DNA of 60,659 nucleotides from Gemmatimonadota bacterium (GTDB taxonomy: Bacteria; Gemmatimonadota; Gemmatimonadetes; Longimicrobiales; Gaopeijiaceae). Every line of letters begins with the position of its first letter. Positions within the stretch are counted from its first letter, which is position 1. The DNA lies in NCBI GenBank assembly GCA_022340865.1, contig JAJDNC010000149.1, positions 1 through 60,659 on the forward strand. The letters run 5' to 3'. The notes below the pieces were generated by a model that was not told where the DNA came from, made no database searches, and worked only from the letters and a program-made list of their open reading frames with translations. Position numbers and translations under genes: made by a program. Below, piece by piece: positions 31,452 to 43,531 of the stretch.

Positions 31452-31859
31452 ATGGTTACCCGAGAGGATCTCGAGAGCTTCCTCATCCGCATGGATCAGG
31501 AATTCCACGAGGTGGACGAAGGCATGTACCTCGTCCGGGGCCGTAACGCCGGCCTCCCCATGGTGGTGCATTACTCCCCACCCTTGCTGCTCATCAGGAT
31601 GAAGCTCATGGACCTCCCCGATTCCGGCGAGGGCTCGCTGGAGCTGTACCGCACGCTGCTGGAGCTGAACGCCACGGACGTCGTGCACGGGTCGTACGGC
31701 ATCGAGGACGGGGAGCTCATCCTCAGCGATACCCTGGAGCTCGAGACCCTCGACTTCCTGGAGCTGCAGGCGTCTCTGGAATCCATCGAGCTGGCCGCAT
31801 CAGGCCACATGGCACGCATCCGCTCGCTGGCCGGCGTAGCGGTAGAGGCGGAGGGCTGA
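31452..31859 (+). CDS. YbjN/CesT-like chaperone-fold protein paired with PspA
   Basis: A 135-residue acidic protein with no signal peptide or membrane segment. The sequence fits the YbjN / type III secretion chaperone-like fold: an N-terminal helix (VTREDLESFLIRM), beta strands with GLPMVVHYSPPLLLIRMKLM, a helix with LYRTLLELNATDVVHGSYGIEDGELILSDT, and a long C-terminal helix. It is three bases upstream of pspA, an arrangement that suggests a small partner for the PspA coat. ATG 31452 has an ACGGAG site. Family assignment rests on recalled pattern and is moderate. Confidence 0.75.
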   Translation: MVTREDLESFLIRMDQEFHEVDEGMYLVRGRNAGLPMVVHYSPPLLLIRMKLMDLPDSGEGSLELYRTLLELNATDVVHGSYGIEDGELILSDTLELETLDFLELQASLESIELAASGHMARIRSLAGVAVEAEG

Positions 31860-31862
31860 CCC

Positions 31863-32735
31863 ATGGGGATCTTCTCGAAGCTGTCCACGGTCATCAAGTC
31901 GAACATCAACGACCTCATCTCCCGGGCGGAAAACCCGGAGAAGATGCTGAACCAGATCATCCTGGACATGCGGGACCAGCTGGCGAAGGCCAAGAGGGAG
32001 GTGGCCGCCGCCATCGCCGACGAGCGCAAGCTCAAGGCCCAGCTCGACGACGAGGTCAAGCAGACCCGCGATTGGGAGCAGCGGGCCATGCTCGCCGTGA
32101 AGGAGGGGCGGGACGACCTGGCCAAGCAGGCCCTAGTGCGCCACCAGGAGCACGCGGAGCGCGCCCAGGCCATCCAGCAGACCTGGCAGTCTCAGGCCGC
32201 CGAGACGGAGAAGCTCAAGGGCTCGCTGCGCCAGCTCAACGACAAGATCGAGGAGGCGAAGCGCAAGCGTAACCTCCTCATCGCCAAGCAGAAGCGGGCG
32301 CAGGCGCAGCGACGCATCCACGAGACCATGTCCGGGCTGTCGGACAGCTCCGCCTTCGAGGCCTTCAACCGGATGGCCGACAAGATCGAGGAGGAGGAGC
32401 GGCGGAACGTGGCGGAGGCCGAGGTCAGCGAGGCCCTCCAGGGCGACACCCTCGAGACCCAGTTCCTCAAGCTCGAATCCGGCGCCGGACCCGCCAACAT
32501 GGACTCCAAGCTCGTGGCCCTGAAGCAGCAGATGGGCCTGCTCCCGCCCTCGGAGAGCGCGGAGGAGCCCAAGCAGCTCGCCGCCGGCGAGGAATCGAAG
32601 GACGAGGACGAGGACAAGGAGAAGGTCCAGGAGGCCGAGGTGGAGGAAGTCTCCGAGGAGGAGGCGTCCCACATTCCCGAGGCTCAGCTCCTCGAGGAGT
32701 TCAACCGGCTGGGAGGAAAGACCGCCGAGTCCTGA
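31863..32735 (+). CDS. pspA: PspA/IM30 (ESCRT-III-like) membrane-stress protein
   Basis: A 290-residue, mostly coiled-coil protein that begins GIFSKLSTVIKSNINDLISRAENPEKML, the hallmark PspA/Vipp1 opening with the amphipathic membrane-binding helix. Long charged helices extend to about residue 190. Residues about 225-270 are a very acidic linker (DEDEDKEKVQEAEVEEVSEEE), which ordinary PspA lacks, and a short C-terminal helix (AQLLEEFNRLGG) follows. PspA oligomers shield or repair damaged inner membrane. No pspF, pspB or pspC is nearby; the YbjN-like protein upstream is the likely partner. A strong terminator follows. Confidence 0.93.
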   Translation: MGIFSKLSTVIKSNINDLISRAENPEKMLNQIILDMRDQLAKAKREVAAAIADERKLKAQLDDEVKQTRDWEQRAMLAVKEGRDDLAKQALVRHQEHAERAQAIQQTWQSQAAETEKLKGSLRQLNDKIEEAKRKRNLLIAKQKRAQAQRRIHETMSGLSDSSAFEAFNRMADKIEEEERRNVAEAEVSEALQGDTLETQFLKLESGAGPANMDSKLVALKQQMGLLPPSESAEEPKQLAAGEESKDEDEDKEKVQEAEVEEVSEEEASHIPEAQLLEEFNRLGGKTAES

Positions 32736-32762
32736 CGCTCGCCGAGCGGCGCACGGCAACGG

Positions 32763-32791
32763 GGGGGGCGTCCGACGGGCGCCCCCCTTTT
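32763..32791 (+). terminator. Rho-independent terminator after pspA
   Basis: An eleven-base stem (GGGGGGCGTCC with GGGCGCCCCCC, one G-U pair) around a GAC loop is followed directly by TTTT. It ends the YbjN-like/pspA operon. Confidence 0.9.
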
Positions 32792-32850
32792 CACGACCCG
32801 CCGCTCCCGCATCTTTCGGCACCCTCCACCAACACGTGTCCGGAGCCACC

Positions 32851-33729
32851 ATGAGCACGGTGTACCTGAACGGCGAGTTCATCCCGAAGGACGAGGCGAA
32901 GATCTCCGTGGACGACCGCGGCTTTCTCTTCGCCGACGGCGTATACGAGGTCACGCCCTTCTACGAGGGCGTGCCGTTCTACCTGGACCGCCACCTGGCC
33001 CGGCTCCGGCGGGGGCTGTCGTGGATGCGTATCGACTACGACACGGAAGGGCTCCCGGACATCCATCGCCGTCTCCTGGAGCTCAACGAGCTGGAGGACG
33101 CCGACACGGCCATGGTCTATCTGCAGATCACCCGGGGGGTCGCTCCGCGCTCGCACCCGTTCCCCAGGGATCCCGTCCCTCCCACGGTCTACGCGTTCGC
33201 CAAGACGTGGCAGCGGCCTTCGCAGGAGGACTGGGACCGCGGCTTCGCTGCCGTGACCATGCCGGACCGCCGCTGGACGCGCGTGGACATCAAGACCATC
33301 GCCCTGCTCCCCAACGTGCTTGCCTATCAGGCCGCGGTGGACGCCGGCGCCACGGACGCCATCCAGGTACGCGACGGCGTGGCTCTGGAGGGGGCCCACA
33401 ACAACCTCTTCGGTGTGCTCGACGGCACGGTGGTCACGCATCCCGTCACCAACGTGATTCTGCCGGGGATCACCCGGAGCGTGGTGCTGGAGCTCGCACG
33501 CAGGAACGGCATTCCCGCCGAGGAGCGCCCCATCCTGGTGGAGGAGCTCGCCGACGCGGAGGAGCTGTTCTTCACCGGCACCACCAACGAGGTGCGGCCC
33601 ACCGTGCGGGTGGACGGGCGCCCGGTGGCGGACGGGAAGGTGGGTCCGGTGACCCGGGCCCTGGCGGCCGCGTTCGCCCGGGAGGTGCGCAAGGTGAAGG
33701 AGGCCGCGGTCGGCGTGTCCGCCCGCTGA
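32851..33729 (+). CDS. D-amino-acid transaminase (fold type IV PLP enzyme)
   Basis: A 292-residue fold type IV aminotransferase. MSTVYLNGEFIPKDEAKISVDDRGFLFADGVYE is the usual opening; the PLP lysine is Lys148 in DIKTIALLPNVLAYQAA. The DRGFLFADGVYEV and TRGVAPRSHPFP segments favour D-alanine transaminase (Dat) over the branched-chain enzyme, and the family often makes D-glutamate for peptidoglycan. The ATG at 32851 has a GGAG six bases upstream. The gene converges on the NamZ-type gene with 18 bases between stops. A -10-like CATCTT lies at 32810-32815. Confidence 0.88.
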   Translation: MSTVYLNGEFIPKDEAKISVDDRGFLFADGVYEVTPFYEGVPFYLDRHLARLRRGLSWMRIDYDTEGLPDIHRRLLELNELEDADTAMVYLQITRGVAPRSHPFPRDPVPPTVYAFAKTWQRPSQEDWDRGFAAVTMPDRRWTRVDIKTIALLPNVLAYQAAVDAGATDAIQVRDGVALEGAHNNLFGVLDGTVVTHPVTNVILPGITRSVVLELARRNGIPAEERPILVEELADAEELFFTGTTNEVRPTVRVDGRPVADGKVGPVTRALAAAFAREVRKVKEAAVGVSAR

Positions 33730-33747
33730 GCGGGTCTCGAGGCCCTC

Positions 33748-35073
33748 TCACCGATAGATGAGATAGGGCCGACGCAGCTTCCGGAACGCGGCGTCCTCGG
33801 CGGCCCACGGCGCGGTGAGCTGCTGCACGCTTTTCCCCGCCTCGATGCCGAGACGGAGCCGGTCGGTGCCGGCGAGGCGGTCGAAGTCCTTCACGTTCCA
33901 GGACCAGTGGGCTCCGGACATGCGGTACGCCTCCACCAGCATCGCCACCGCCGCGCGTGGGGCGTCGTAGTCCGTGGAGGTGGCCACCAGACGGACCCCG
34001 TGGACCTCGGTGTCCGGAAACTTGCCATCGCCGGGCTCGTGGGGCGTGAAGGTCGCCGCCTCGAAGCGCAGGCCCACCAGGTGGTATCCGTTCAGGGTAT
34101 CCGCCAACGCCCGGCCGTCGAGCCAGGGGGCCCCCACCCACTGGAACGGGCGCTCCGTCCCCCGTCCCACCGACAGCGGCGTGCCCTCGAAGAGACACGT
34201 GCCGGGATAGGCCAGGGCGCTCTGCAGCGACGGCATGTTGGGGGACGGGGGGATCCACGGCAGGCCGGTCTCGTCGAAGGTCATGTCGCGGCGCCACCCG
34301 TCCATGGGGACCACGTGGAGCTCGACATGGATGCCGAACTCCCCCACGAAGAGCCGGGCCAGCTCTCCCAGGGTCATGCCCGGGCGCATGGGGATGGGGT
34401 ACAGGCCCACGAACGTGCTGAACGCGCTGTCCAGCACGTTGCCCTGGACCACGTCGCCGCGGATGGGGTCGGGGCGGTCCAGGACCACGAACGGGATCCC
34501 CGCCGCTCCCGCCGCCTCCATGGCGTAAGCCATGGTGGACATGTACGTGTAGTAGCGCGCACCGACGTCCTGCATGTCGAAGAGCAGCACGTCGACGCCC
34601 TTCAGCATCGACGGCGTGGGCCGCCGGGTCTTCCCGTAGAGCGAGTAGATCGGCAGACCGGTCTTCGGATCCACGCCGCTGTCGATCCCGGCACCCGCGT
34701 CGGCCTGCTCGCGGATCCCGTGCTCGGGGCCGAACAGCGCCACCAGCTTCACGTCCGGCGAGTGGAAGAGCGTGTCGATGGTGCTCCCCAGCTCCCGGGG
34801 GGTCCCGGCGGTCCGCCCGGGAGGCCCGACCCAGACCCCCGTGGTGTTGGTGATGAGGCCGACCCGCTTGCCGCGCACGAGGTGGAGTGAGTCGGAGAGC
34901 AGGACGTCGATGCCGGGAAGCACCGTGGCCGTGGCGCTCCGGCGCGCGGTGGGAGGACGGGGCACGGGCACGGAGTCCCGCGCGCGCCCGCTCCCGCCTG
35001 CGGATCCGGAGCAGGCGACGAGGAATGCGCCGAGAAGGAGGAAGCGGGAACGGTGGGCCGGGCTGAGCGGCAT
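33748..35073 (-). CDS. namZ: NamZ-type exo-beta-N-acetylmuramidase (DUF1343, GH171), lipoprotein
   Basis: The 441-residue protein has a lipoprotein signal peptide (lipobox LVAC, Cys21). The DUF1343 core contains VGLITNTTGVW, LFGPEHGIREQADAG, SLYGKTRRPTPSML, VLLFDMQDVGARYYTYMSTM, VLDRPDPI and the C-terminal FRKLRRPYLIYR. DUF1343 was shown in Bacillus subtilis (NamZ, formerly YbbC) to release terminal MurNAc from peptidoglycan. There it works with NagZ and AmiE, whose homologues are fused in the divergent gene here. The ATG at 35073 was chosen because the signal peptide begins there. Confidence 0.9.
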   Translation of the reverse strand: MPLSPAHRSRFLLLGAFLVACSGSAGGSGRARDSVPVPRPPTARRSATATVLPGIDVLLSDSLHLVRGKRVGLITNTTGVWVGPPGRTAGTPRELGSTIDTLFHSPDVKLVALFGPEHGIREQADAGAGIDSGVDPKTGLPIYSLYGKTRRPTPSMLKGVDVLLFDMQDVGARYYTYMSTMAYAMEAAGAAGIPFVVLDRPDPIRGDVVQGNVLDSAFSTFVGLYPIPMRPGMTLGELARLFVGEFGIHVELHVVPMDGWRRDMTFDETGLPWIPPSPNMPSLQSALAYPGTCLFEGTPLSVGRGTERPFQWVGAPWLDGRALADTLNGYHLVGLRFEAATFTPHEPGDGKFPDTEVHGVRLVATSTDYDAPRAAVAMLVEAYRMSGAHWSWNVKDFDRLAGTDRLRLGIEAGKSVQQLTAPWAAEDAAFRKLRRPYLIYR

Positions 35074-35166
35074 GTGCCAAGCTTCGGCGCTGGACGACAC
35101 GGCGTCAACGTGCGGGGAGCCCGCGGCGGACACGGCGTCAGCATTGTGAGCCCCACGGACCCGGGG

Positions 35167-35172
35167 TAATTT
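35167..35172 (+). promoter_or_regulatory. Candidate -10 element (TAATTT) for the nagZ-amiE salvage operon
   Basis: TAATTT lies in the 232-base divergent gap between the NamZ-type gene and the NagZ-AmiE fusion and fits the window's TAnnTT pattern. It would give a leader of about 125 bases to the ATG at 35306. On the other strand CACAAT at 35143-35148 could serve namZ. Confidence 0.3.
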
Positions 35173-35305
35173 CCCGGCCGACCTTTCTCCGGGGAAAGCA
35201 CCAGGCCGCATGCCATACCGAGCCACGCCGACGGGCGCGTCCCGTGTCGCCAGGACCGGGACCCTCCTGGGCTGGCTCGCTCCCCTCGTCCGGGACCGGA
35301 TCGGA

Positions 35306-38300
35306 ATGCGGCGGACCGCCGGCGCCCTGGCGCTGGCGACACTCCTCTCGGCCTGCGGCGGACCCGGAGGCCCGGCGGCGCCCCCCCGTCCGTCGCCTCC
35401 CACGGCACCGTCTCCCGCCATCGCCGCCACCCTGAGCCCCGACGCGCAGAGGTGGGTGGACTCGACCCTCGCCTCCCTGGATCTCCACGACCTGGTGGCG
35501 CAGCTCATCTTCGAGTGGATCCCCGGCGGCTATGTGTCCCCTTCGGCGCCGGACTTCGAGCCGCTGGAGCACTGGGTGGAGGTGGACCACATCGGCGGCG
35601 TGTCTCCCAGCATCGGCCTCCCGCACTCGTACGTGGCCAAGCTCAACGCCCTCCAGAAGCGGTCGAAGATCCCCCTTCTGGTGGCGTCGGACTTCGAGGA
35701 CGGGGGGCCGGGGATGCGCATCAACGGCTCGTACGCGCTGCCCTCCATGCTCCCCCAGGGCGGAGGCACGGACTTCCCCCCCACCATGGCGTTCGGCGCC
35801 ATCGGCGACGACCGCTTCGCGTACGAGTACGGGCGCATCACCGCGGAGGAGGCCCGCGCCACCGGGGTCCAGATCCTGTTCGCGCCGGTCCTGGACGTGA
35901 ACTCGAATCCCGACAACCCCGTCATCGGGACGCGGTCCTTCGGTGCCGACCCGCAGCTCGTGGCACGCCTGGGTGCGGACTTCATCCGCGGCGCCCACGC
36001 CGGGGGCGCCCTCACCACGGCCAAGCACTTCCCGGGCCACGGCGACACCAGCACCGACACCCACCTGGGCCTGGCGGTGGTGCCCGGCGACCGGGCCCGG
36101 CTGGACTCGGTGGAGCTGGTGCCGTTCAAGCGCGCCATCGCCGAGGGCGTGGACGCCGTCATGACCGCCCACGTGGAGCTGCCGGGCCTGCTGGGCCCGA
36201 ACCCGCCGCCGGCGACGCTCTCGCCGGAGATCGTCACGGGGCTGCTGCGCGCGGAGCTGGGCTTCAAGGGCGTGATCTTCACGGACGCCCTCACCATGGG
36301 GGCCATCACGCAGGAGTACGGTACCGGCCAGGCGTCGGTGCGGGCGCTGGAGGCCGGAGCCGACGTGCTGCTCTCCCCCACGGACGTGCCCACCGCCATC
36401 GACTCGGTCATGGCCGCCGTGCGGTCCGGGCGCCTCTCCCGGGCGTGGCTGGAGGCGTCGGTGCGCCGGCTCCTGGTGCTGAAGGCGCGCCTGGGGCTGC
36501 AGCGGAACCGCCTGGTGTCGCTGGAGCGTGTGGACAAGGTGGTGGGCTCGGGCCCCCACCTCGCCTTCGCCGACAGCGCCGCGACGCGCTCCATCACGCT
36601 CCCCCGCGACACCGGGGAGATCGTGCCGCTGCGCCCCGACGCGGCGGGCCACGTGCTCTCGATCCGCTACGCTCCGTCGCGATGGCTGTGGGCGGGACGG
36701 ACGTTCTCCGCCGGGTTGAGGAACCGGATCGGGGACCTCACCCGGATCGACCTCGACGAGCGCAGCACCGACAGCGCGTACGCGGCGGCCGCCGCGGCGG
36801 TACAGAACGCCGACCACGTGGTGGTGAGCGCGTACGTGCCCTCTTCGGCGGGCTCGGGCCCCGACGCGGTGCCTGCGGCGCTGCGGACGCTGGTGGCGCA
36901 GGCGGCGGCCGCGAAGCCCACCATCCTCATCTCGTTCGGCAGCCCCTATCTGCTCAACGCGTTCCCCACGGTGGGGAGCTACATGGAGGCATGGGGGAAC
37001 CGCCCGGTATCGCAGCGCGCGGCGTTGAAGGCCCTCCTGGGCGAGGAGGCCATCAGCGGGCGCCTGCCCATCCCGCTCCCCCCCTTCTACGCCCTCGGCG
37101 ACGGTCTGGACCGGCCGAAGGTGGCCGCCGCCCAGTCCGTGGCCGACCCCGGCAACCTGGGCATGGACGCCACCGCGCTGGCCCGCGTGGACTCCATCGT
37201 CCGGGCGGCGGTGGCCGACTCGGCGGCGTCGGGGGCCGCGCTGGCCATCGGCCGCCACGGCCGCCTGGTGGATCTGGCCGGCTACGGCGAGCTGGCCTAC
37301 GGCAGCCACCGGCCCGCCACGCCCACGTCCATCTGGGACCTGGCGTCGCTGACCAAGGTTGTGGGCACCACCACGGAGACGATGATGCTGGTGCAGGAGG
37401 GCCGGCTCGACCTCGATGCGAAGGTGGTCTCGTACCTGCCGTGGTGGTCCCGGGGTGACCCCCGGAAGAACGAGGTCACCGTGCGCGAGCTCCTCATGCA
37501 CGACGCGGGGCTGCCCGCGTTCCGCAAGTGGTACTTCGACCACAAGGGGGTCCAGGAGTACAAGGACGCCGTGGCCGACGAGCCGCTCATCTACGACCCC
37601 GGGACGGAGACGGTTTACTCCGACATCGGCATCATGACGCTGGGGTGGATCCTGGAGAGCATCCAGGGGCAGACGCTGGACACCTTCCTCCAGGACTCCG
37701 TCTTCCGGCCCCTGGGGATGCTGGACACGCAGTACAATCCCCCGGCGTACCTGAAGCCTCGCATCGCCGCCGAGGAGGTGGACACCATCTGGCGCCACAG
37801 GCTGGTGTGGGGCGAGGTCCACGACGAGAACGCCGACGCCATGGGCGGCGTGTCCGGACACGCGGGGCTCTTCTCCACGGCGGTGGACCTCTCGGTCTTC
37901 GCGCAGATGATGCTGAACCACGGTACCTCGCCCGCCTGCACCCCGGGCGCCGTGCCGGGTGATCCGTGCCCGGTGGCGCGGCCCCGCGCCATCCACCTGC
38001 TGGACTCCGCCGTGGTGGAGGACTTCACGCGCCGCCAGAGCGACGCGTCCTCCCGGGCGCTGGGCTGGGACACCCCGGCCGAGGGCTCCTCCGCGGGGGA
38101 CTACCTGAGTCCCGAGAGCTTTGGCCACACCGGCTTCACCGGGACGTCCATCTGGATGGACCCGAAGCTCGACCTCTGGGTCATCCTGCTGACCAACCGC
38201 GTGCACCCGACGCGCGCCAACGAGAAGATCATCCCGCTGCGCCGGGCCGTCGCGGACGCCGCGGCTCTGGCCGTCACCGACGTTCCCGTACCGAAGCGGG

Positions 38301-38427
38301 AGTGGGGATCCCGGGGCGCTTCCGTGGCGCCCGGGCGCCACGGCGCCCACCGGGGGCGAGCGCACAGGAGGCGCGCGTCCGATCCACAGCCGGCCCGTTC
38401 GCCGCGGCACAAGACGAGAGGCGCGCC

Positions 38428-38431
<4 letters not shown>
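35306..38431 (+). CDS. NagZ-AmiE fusion lipoprotein: beta-N-acetylglucosaminidase (GH3) plus beta-lactamase-fold hydrolase
   Basis: A 1041-residue protein. The lipobox LLSAC puts a lipidated Cys at about 16. The GH3 domain spans about 45-390 with the NagZ signature KHFPGHGDTSTDTH (His245 in the core) and the nucleophile Asp327 in FTDALTMGA. A GH3 C-terminal domain follows to about 600. From about 625 a serine beta-lactamase-like domain shows SLTK (Ser681, Lys684) and HTGFTG (His941). In Bacillus NagZ removes GlcNAc and AmiE, a beta-lactamase-fold amidase, cleaves the lactyl-peptide bond; here both lie in one chain. The ATG at 35306 is preferred to 35210, which would place 32 residues before the signal peptide. 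The last four bases overlap the symporter. Confidence 0.92.
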
Positions 38432-40187
<1,756 letters not shown>

Positions 40188-40191
<4 letters not shown>

Positions 40192-42089
40192 GCACCTTCA
40201 CGCGCCTGGAGCACATCCCGGTCCGCATCCTCCCGGACCACGAGGCCATCGCCGTGGAGGTGGCCGGGCGTATCGCCGCGTTGATACGCGCCCGGGCGGC
40301 CGAGGGCCGCAAGGCCGTGCTGGGCCTGGCCACGGGCTCGACGCCGGTGGGGATCTACCGGGAGCTCATCCGCCTGCACCGCGACGAGGGGCTCGACTTC
40401 TCCGGCGTGGTCACGTTCAACCTCGACGAGTACTTCCCCATGGATCCGGGGAGCGTGCACAGCTACCACCGGTTCATGCGGGAGAACCTCTTCGACCACG
40501 TGAACGTGCCCGCCGGACAGATCCACGTTCCCCGGGGCGACCTCGACCGGGAGGCCACCGAAGCGCACTGCGAGGCGTACGAGGCGGCCATCCGCGCCGC
40601 CGGTGGCATCGACTTCCAGATCCTGGGCATCGGTCGGAGCGGCCACGTGGGCTTCAACGAGCCCGGCTCCGGGCGGGACTCCCGTACCCGGCTGATCTAC
40701 CTGGACACGGTGACCCGCGCCGACGCGGCCGCGGACTTCTTCGGCGAGGAGAACGTCCCCCCCGAGGCGGTGACCATGGGCGTGGCCACCATCCTCGGGG
40801 CCCGGGAGATCGCCCTCGTCGCCACCGGCGAGCACAAGTCGGCGGTGGTGAGGCGGGCGGTGGAGGGGGAGGTTCACGCCGACGTGGCCGCCACGTACCT
40901 CCAGGACCACCCGGCGGCCACCGTGTACCTCGACCCGGCGGCCGCGGCCGAGCTCACGCGGGTGCGGACGCCGTGGACGCTGGGGGAGGTCGAGTGGACC
41001 GCCGAGCGGGAGGCGGAGGCCGTCCTCTGGCTCAGCCGGCAGACGCAGAAGCCCATCCTGCACCTGTCCACCAAGGACTACCGGGACCACCACCTGAGCT
41101 CGCTGGTGGCGAGGCACGGGTCGGCCGGGCCCCTGAACGGCGACGTGTTCAACCTCCTCATCTCGAAGATACGGGGAAGGAGCAAGCTGCCCGCGGGGGA
41201 GCGCGTCGTGGTGTTCTCGCCGCACCCCGACGACGACGTCATCTCCATGGGCGGCGCCCTGCGCAAGCTCACCGAGAACGGCAACCGCATCACCGTCGGC
41301 TACCAGACGTCGGGCAACATCGCGGTCTTCGGCCACGAGGTCCGCCGCTACCTGGACTTCGTGGAGCGCGCCCGGGATCTCCTGGACCTGGCGCGGCACG
41401 AAGCCCTCACACGGAGGGTGGAAGCCGTGGAGGAGCACATGGCCCGGACCGGGGCGGGGGAGGTGGACGCCGCCGACGTCCTGAGCCTGAAGCGCATCAT
41501 CCGGGAGACCGAGGCCGTGAGCGCGCTGGAGTCCGTGGGCCTGGGCGCGGACGCGGCGCGCTTCCTGGACCTGCCCTTCTACCAGACCGGGAAGGTGCGC
41601 AAGGACCCCATCGGCGAGCGGGACGTGGAGATCTGTTTCGAGCTCCTCGAGGAGACGCGGCCGGGCATCGTGTTCGCCGCCGGCGACCTCTCGGATCCCC
41701 ACGGCACGCACCGCATGTGCCTGGAGGCCGTCCGCCGGGCGCTGGACGCGTACGGCGGTCCGCCGCCGCAGCTCTGGCTGTACCGGGGGGCATGGCAGGA
41801 GTGGCCCCTCACCGAGGCCGACATCCTCGTGCCCATGTCCGCCGGGGAGCTCAGGCGGAAGATCCTGGCCATCTTCAAGCACCAGTCGCAGAAGGACGTG
41901 GCGCCCTTCCCGGGCCCCGACCCCCGGGAGTTCTGGCAGCGCGTGGAGGAGCGCAACCGCGGCACCGCCGAGCTGCTGCGCTCGGTGGGGCTGCCGGCCT
42001 ACTACGCCCTGGAGGCCTTCGTGGTGTTGGAGCGCGGCGAGCGGCTGACGCCGACGCTGGTGCCTACGTCGTCGTTGGGGGAGGGGTGA
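40188..42089 (+). CDS. nagB: Glucosamine-6-phosphate deaminase (NagB) fused to a PIG-L/LmbE-type deacetylase
   Basis: A 633-residue fusion. Residues 1-270 or so are NagB: LATGSTPVGIYREL, FNLDEYFP with Asp80, and GIGRSGHVGFNEPGS with His153 and Glu158. In ordinary NagB the residue at Ser151 is the catalytic aspartate. Residues about 340-600 are a PIG-L zinc deacetylase domain, with VVFSPHPDDDVISMGG (His346, Asp348 and Asp349) and SDPHGTHRMC later. The fusion could deacetylate GlcNAc-6-P and then deaminate GlcN-6-P to Fru-6-P, replacing NagA plus NagB. This two-domain layout also occurs in Bacteroidota. The GTG overlaps the symporter stop. Confidence 0.92.
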
Positions 42090-43531
42090 CCTCCTTCACC
42101 TCCCTGGACCTGGTGGTCCTGGTGGCGTACCTGGCGGGCGTCACCGCATGGGGTGCCTGGCTGGGGCGGGGTCAGAAGGGTGGCGACGCCTACTTCCTCG
42201 GGAGCCGCTCTCTGCCGTGGGGCGCGGTGATGCTCTCCGTGGTGGCCACCGAGACGAGCACGCTCACGTTCCTGAGCGTCCCCGGCGTGGCGTACCTGGG
42301 CTCCATGACGTTCATCCAGCTCGCCTTCGGGTACCTGCTCGGGCGGACCGTGGTGGCAGCGCTCCTCCTGCCGGCGTACTACCGGGGCGAGCTGTCCACG
42401 GCGTACGAGCTGCTGGAGTCGCGATTCGGGCTGGGGGCGCGCCGCTTCACGTCGGCGATCTTCATGGTCACCCGGCTGCTCTCCGACTCGGTGCGCCTCT
42501 TCGCCACGGCCATCCCCTTGGCCCTCATCACCGGATGGCCGTACTGGGTGTCCATCGCGGTGGTGGGCATCCTGACCCTGATCTACACCTACTTCGGGGG
42601 CATCAAGGCCGTGGTGTGGGTGGACGTCCTCCAGATGGTTCTGTACCTGGGGGGTGCGGTGGCGGCGCTGGTGGCGCTCCAGTTCCTGGTCCACGGAGGG
42701 TGGGGCGCCATCCTGCCTTCCGTCGCGGCAGCGGGAAAGCTGCGCGTCGTGGACTTCTCGTTCAACGTGCACGGGGACTACACGTTCTGGGCGGGGCTCC
42801 TGGGCGGGGCCTTCCTGTCCATGGCCTCCCACGGCACCGACCAGCTCATCGTGCAGCGCCTCCTCACCTGCCGGGACCTGAGGTCCAGCCAGAAGGCCAT
42901 CGTCGGCAGCGGCGTGGCCGTGATCCTCCAGTTCGCGCTCTTTCTCGCGGTGGGCCTGGGGCTGTGGGTGTTCTACCAGGGGAGGAGCTTCGACAGGCCC
43001 GACGCGATCTTCGCGACGTTCATCGTGCACCAGCTTCCAAGCGGCGTCACCGGCCTGCTCATCGCGGGCGTCTTCGCCGCGGCCATGTCCTCGCTGTCGT
43101 CGTCCATCAACTCGCTGGCGTCCGCCACGGCGTACGACTACTGGGCGCCCATGGCCGGCGCCCGGGGCGACGACGCCCGCATCCTCAGGGCCGGCAAGGC
43201 CTTCACGCTGGTTTGGGCGACGTTGCTCATCGTCGGCGCCATCCTCTTCATCCCGCTGTCCAAGGGCACGTCCGCGGTGGAGGTCGCCCTGGGGATCGCT
43301 TCCCTGGTATACGGAGGCCTTCTGGGCGCCTTCGCCCTGGGGATCTTCACCAGGCGGCCGGGGCAGGGGGCGGTGGTGGTGGGCGTGGTCGTGGGGATCG
43401 GTCTGGTGACCTGGCTCCGCAACGACATGGCGTGGCCGTGGTATGTGCTGGTGGGAAGCGTGGTGACGTTCGTGGTGGGTGTGCTGGCGAGCTCGGTGGC
43501 CGGTGTCGCCCGCCGGAGGCAGGAGGCATGA
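42086..43531 (+). CDS. Sodium:solute symporter (SSS family), second copy
   Basis: A 481-residue SSS-family transporter with about 13 hydrophobic segments. GGDAYFLGSRSLPWGAVMLSVVATETSTLTFLSVP is the canonical N-terminal region and AAAMSSLSSSINSLASATAYD the conserved helix near 330. It is distinct from the first copy, shorter and without the C-terminal extension, so the two probably import different sugars or muropeptides. The GTG start overlaps the NagB fusion stop and its own stop overlaps the kinase start (ATGA). Confidence 0.92.
   Translation: MTSFTSLDLVVLVAYLAGVTAWGAWLGRGQKGGDAYFLGSRSLPWGAVMLSVVATETSTLTFLSVPGVAYLGSMTFIQLAFGYLLGRTVVAALLLPAYYRGELSTAYELLESRFGLGARRFTSAIFMVTRLLSDSVRLFATAIPLALITGWPYWVSIAVVGILTLIYTYFGGIKAVVWVDVLQMVLYLGGAVAALVALQFLVHGGWGAILPSVAAAGKLRVVDFSFNVHGDYTFWAGLLGGAFLSMASHGTDQLIVQRLLTCRDLRSSQKAIVGSGVAVILQFALFLAVGLGLWVFYQGRSFDRPDAIFATFIVHQLPSGVTGLLIAGVFAAAMSSLSSSINSLASATAYDYWAPMAGARGDDARILRAGKAFTLVWATLLIVGAILFIPLSKGTSAVEVALGIASLVYGGLLGAFALGIFTRRPGQGAVVVGVVVGIGLVTWLRNDMAWPWYVLVGSVVTFVVGVLASSVAGVARRRQEA

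Noticed and set aside
35138..38410. A 1090-codon open frame on the minus strand across the NagZ-AmiE fusion
   Set aside because: The translation is low-complexity (Arg, Gly, His, Val) and lacks recognisable motifs; the plus strand holds two full catalytic domains. Codon-position GC bias explains the open antisense frame.
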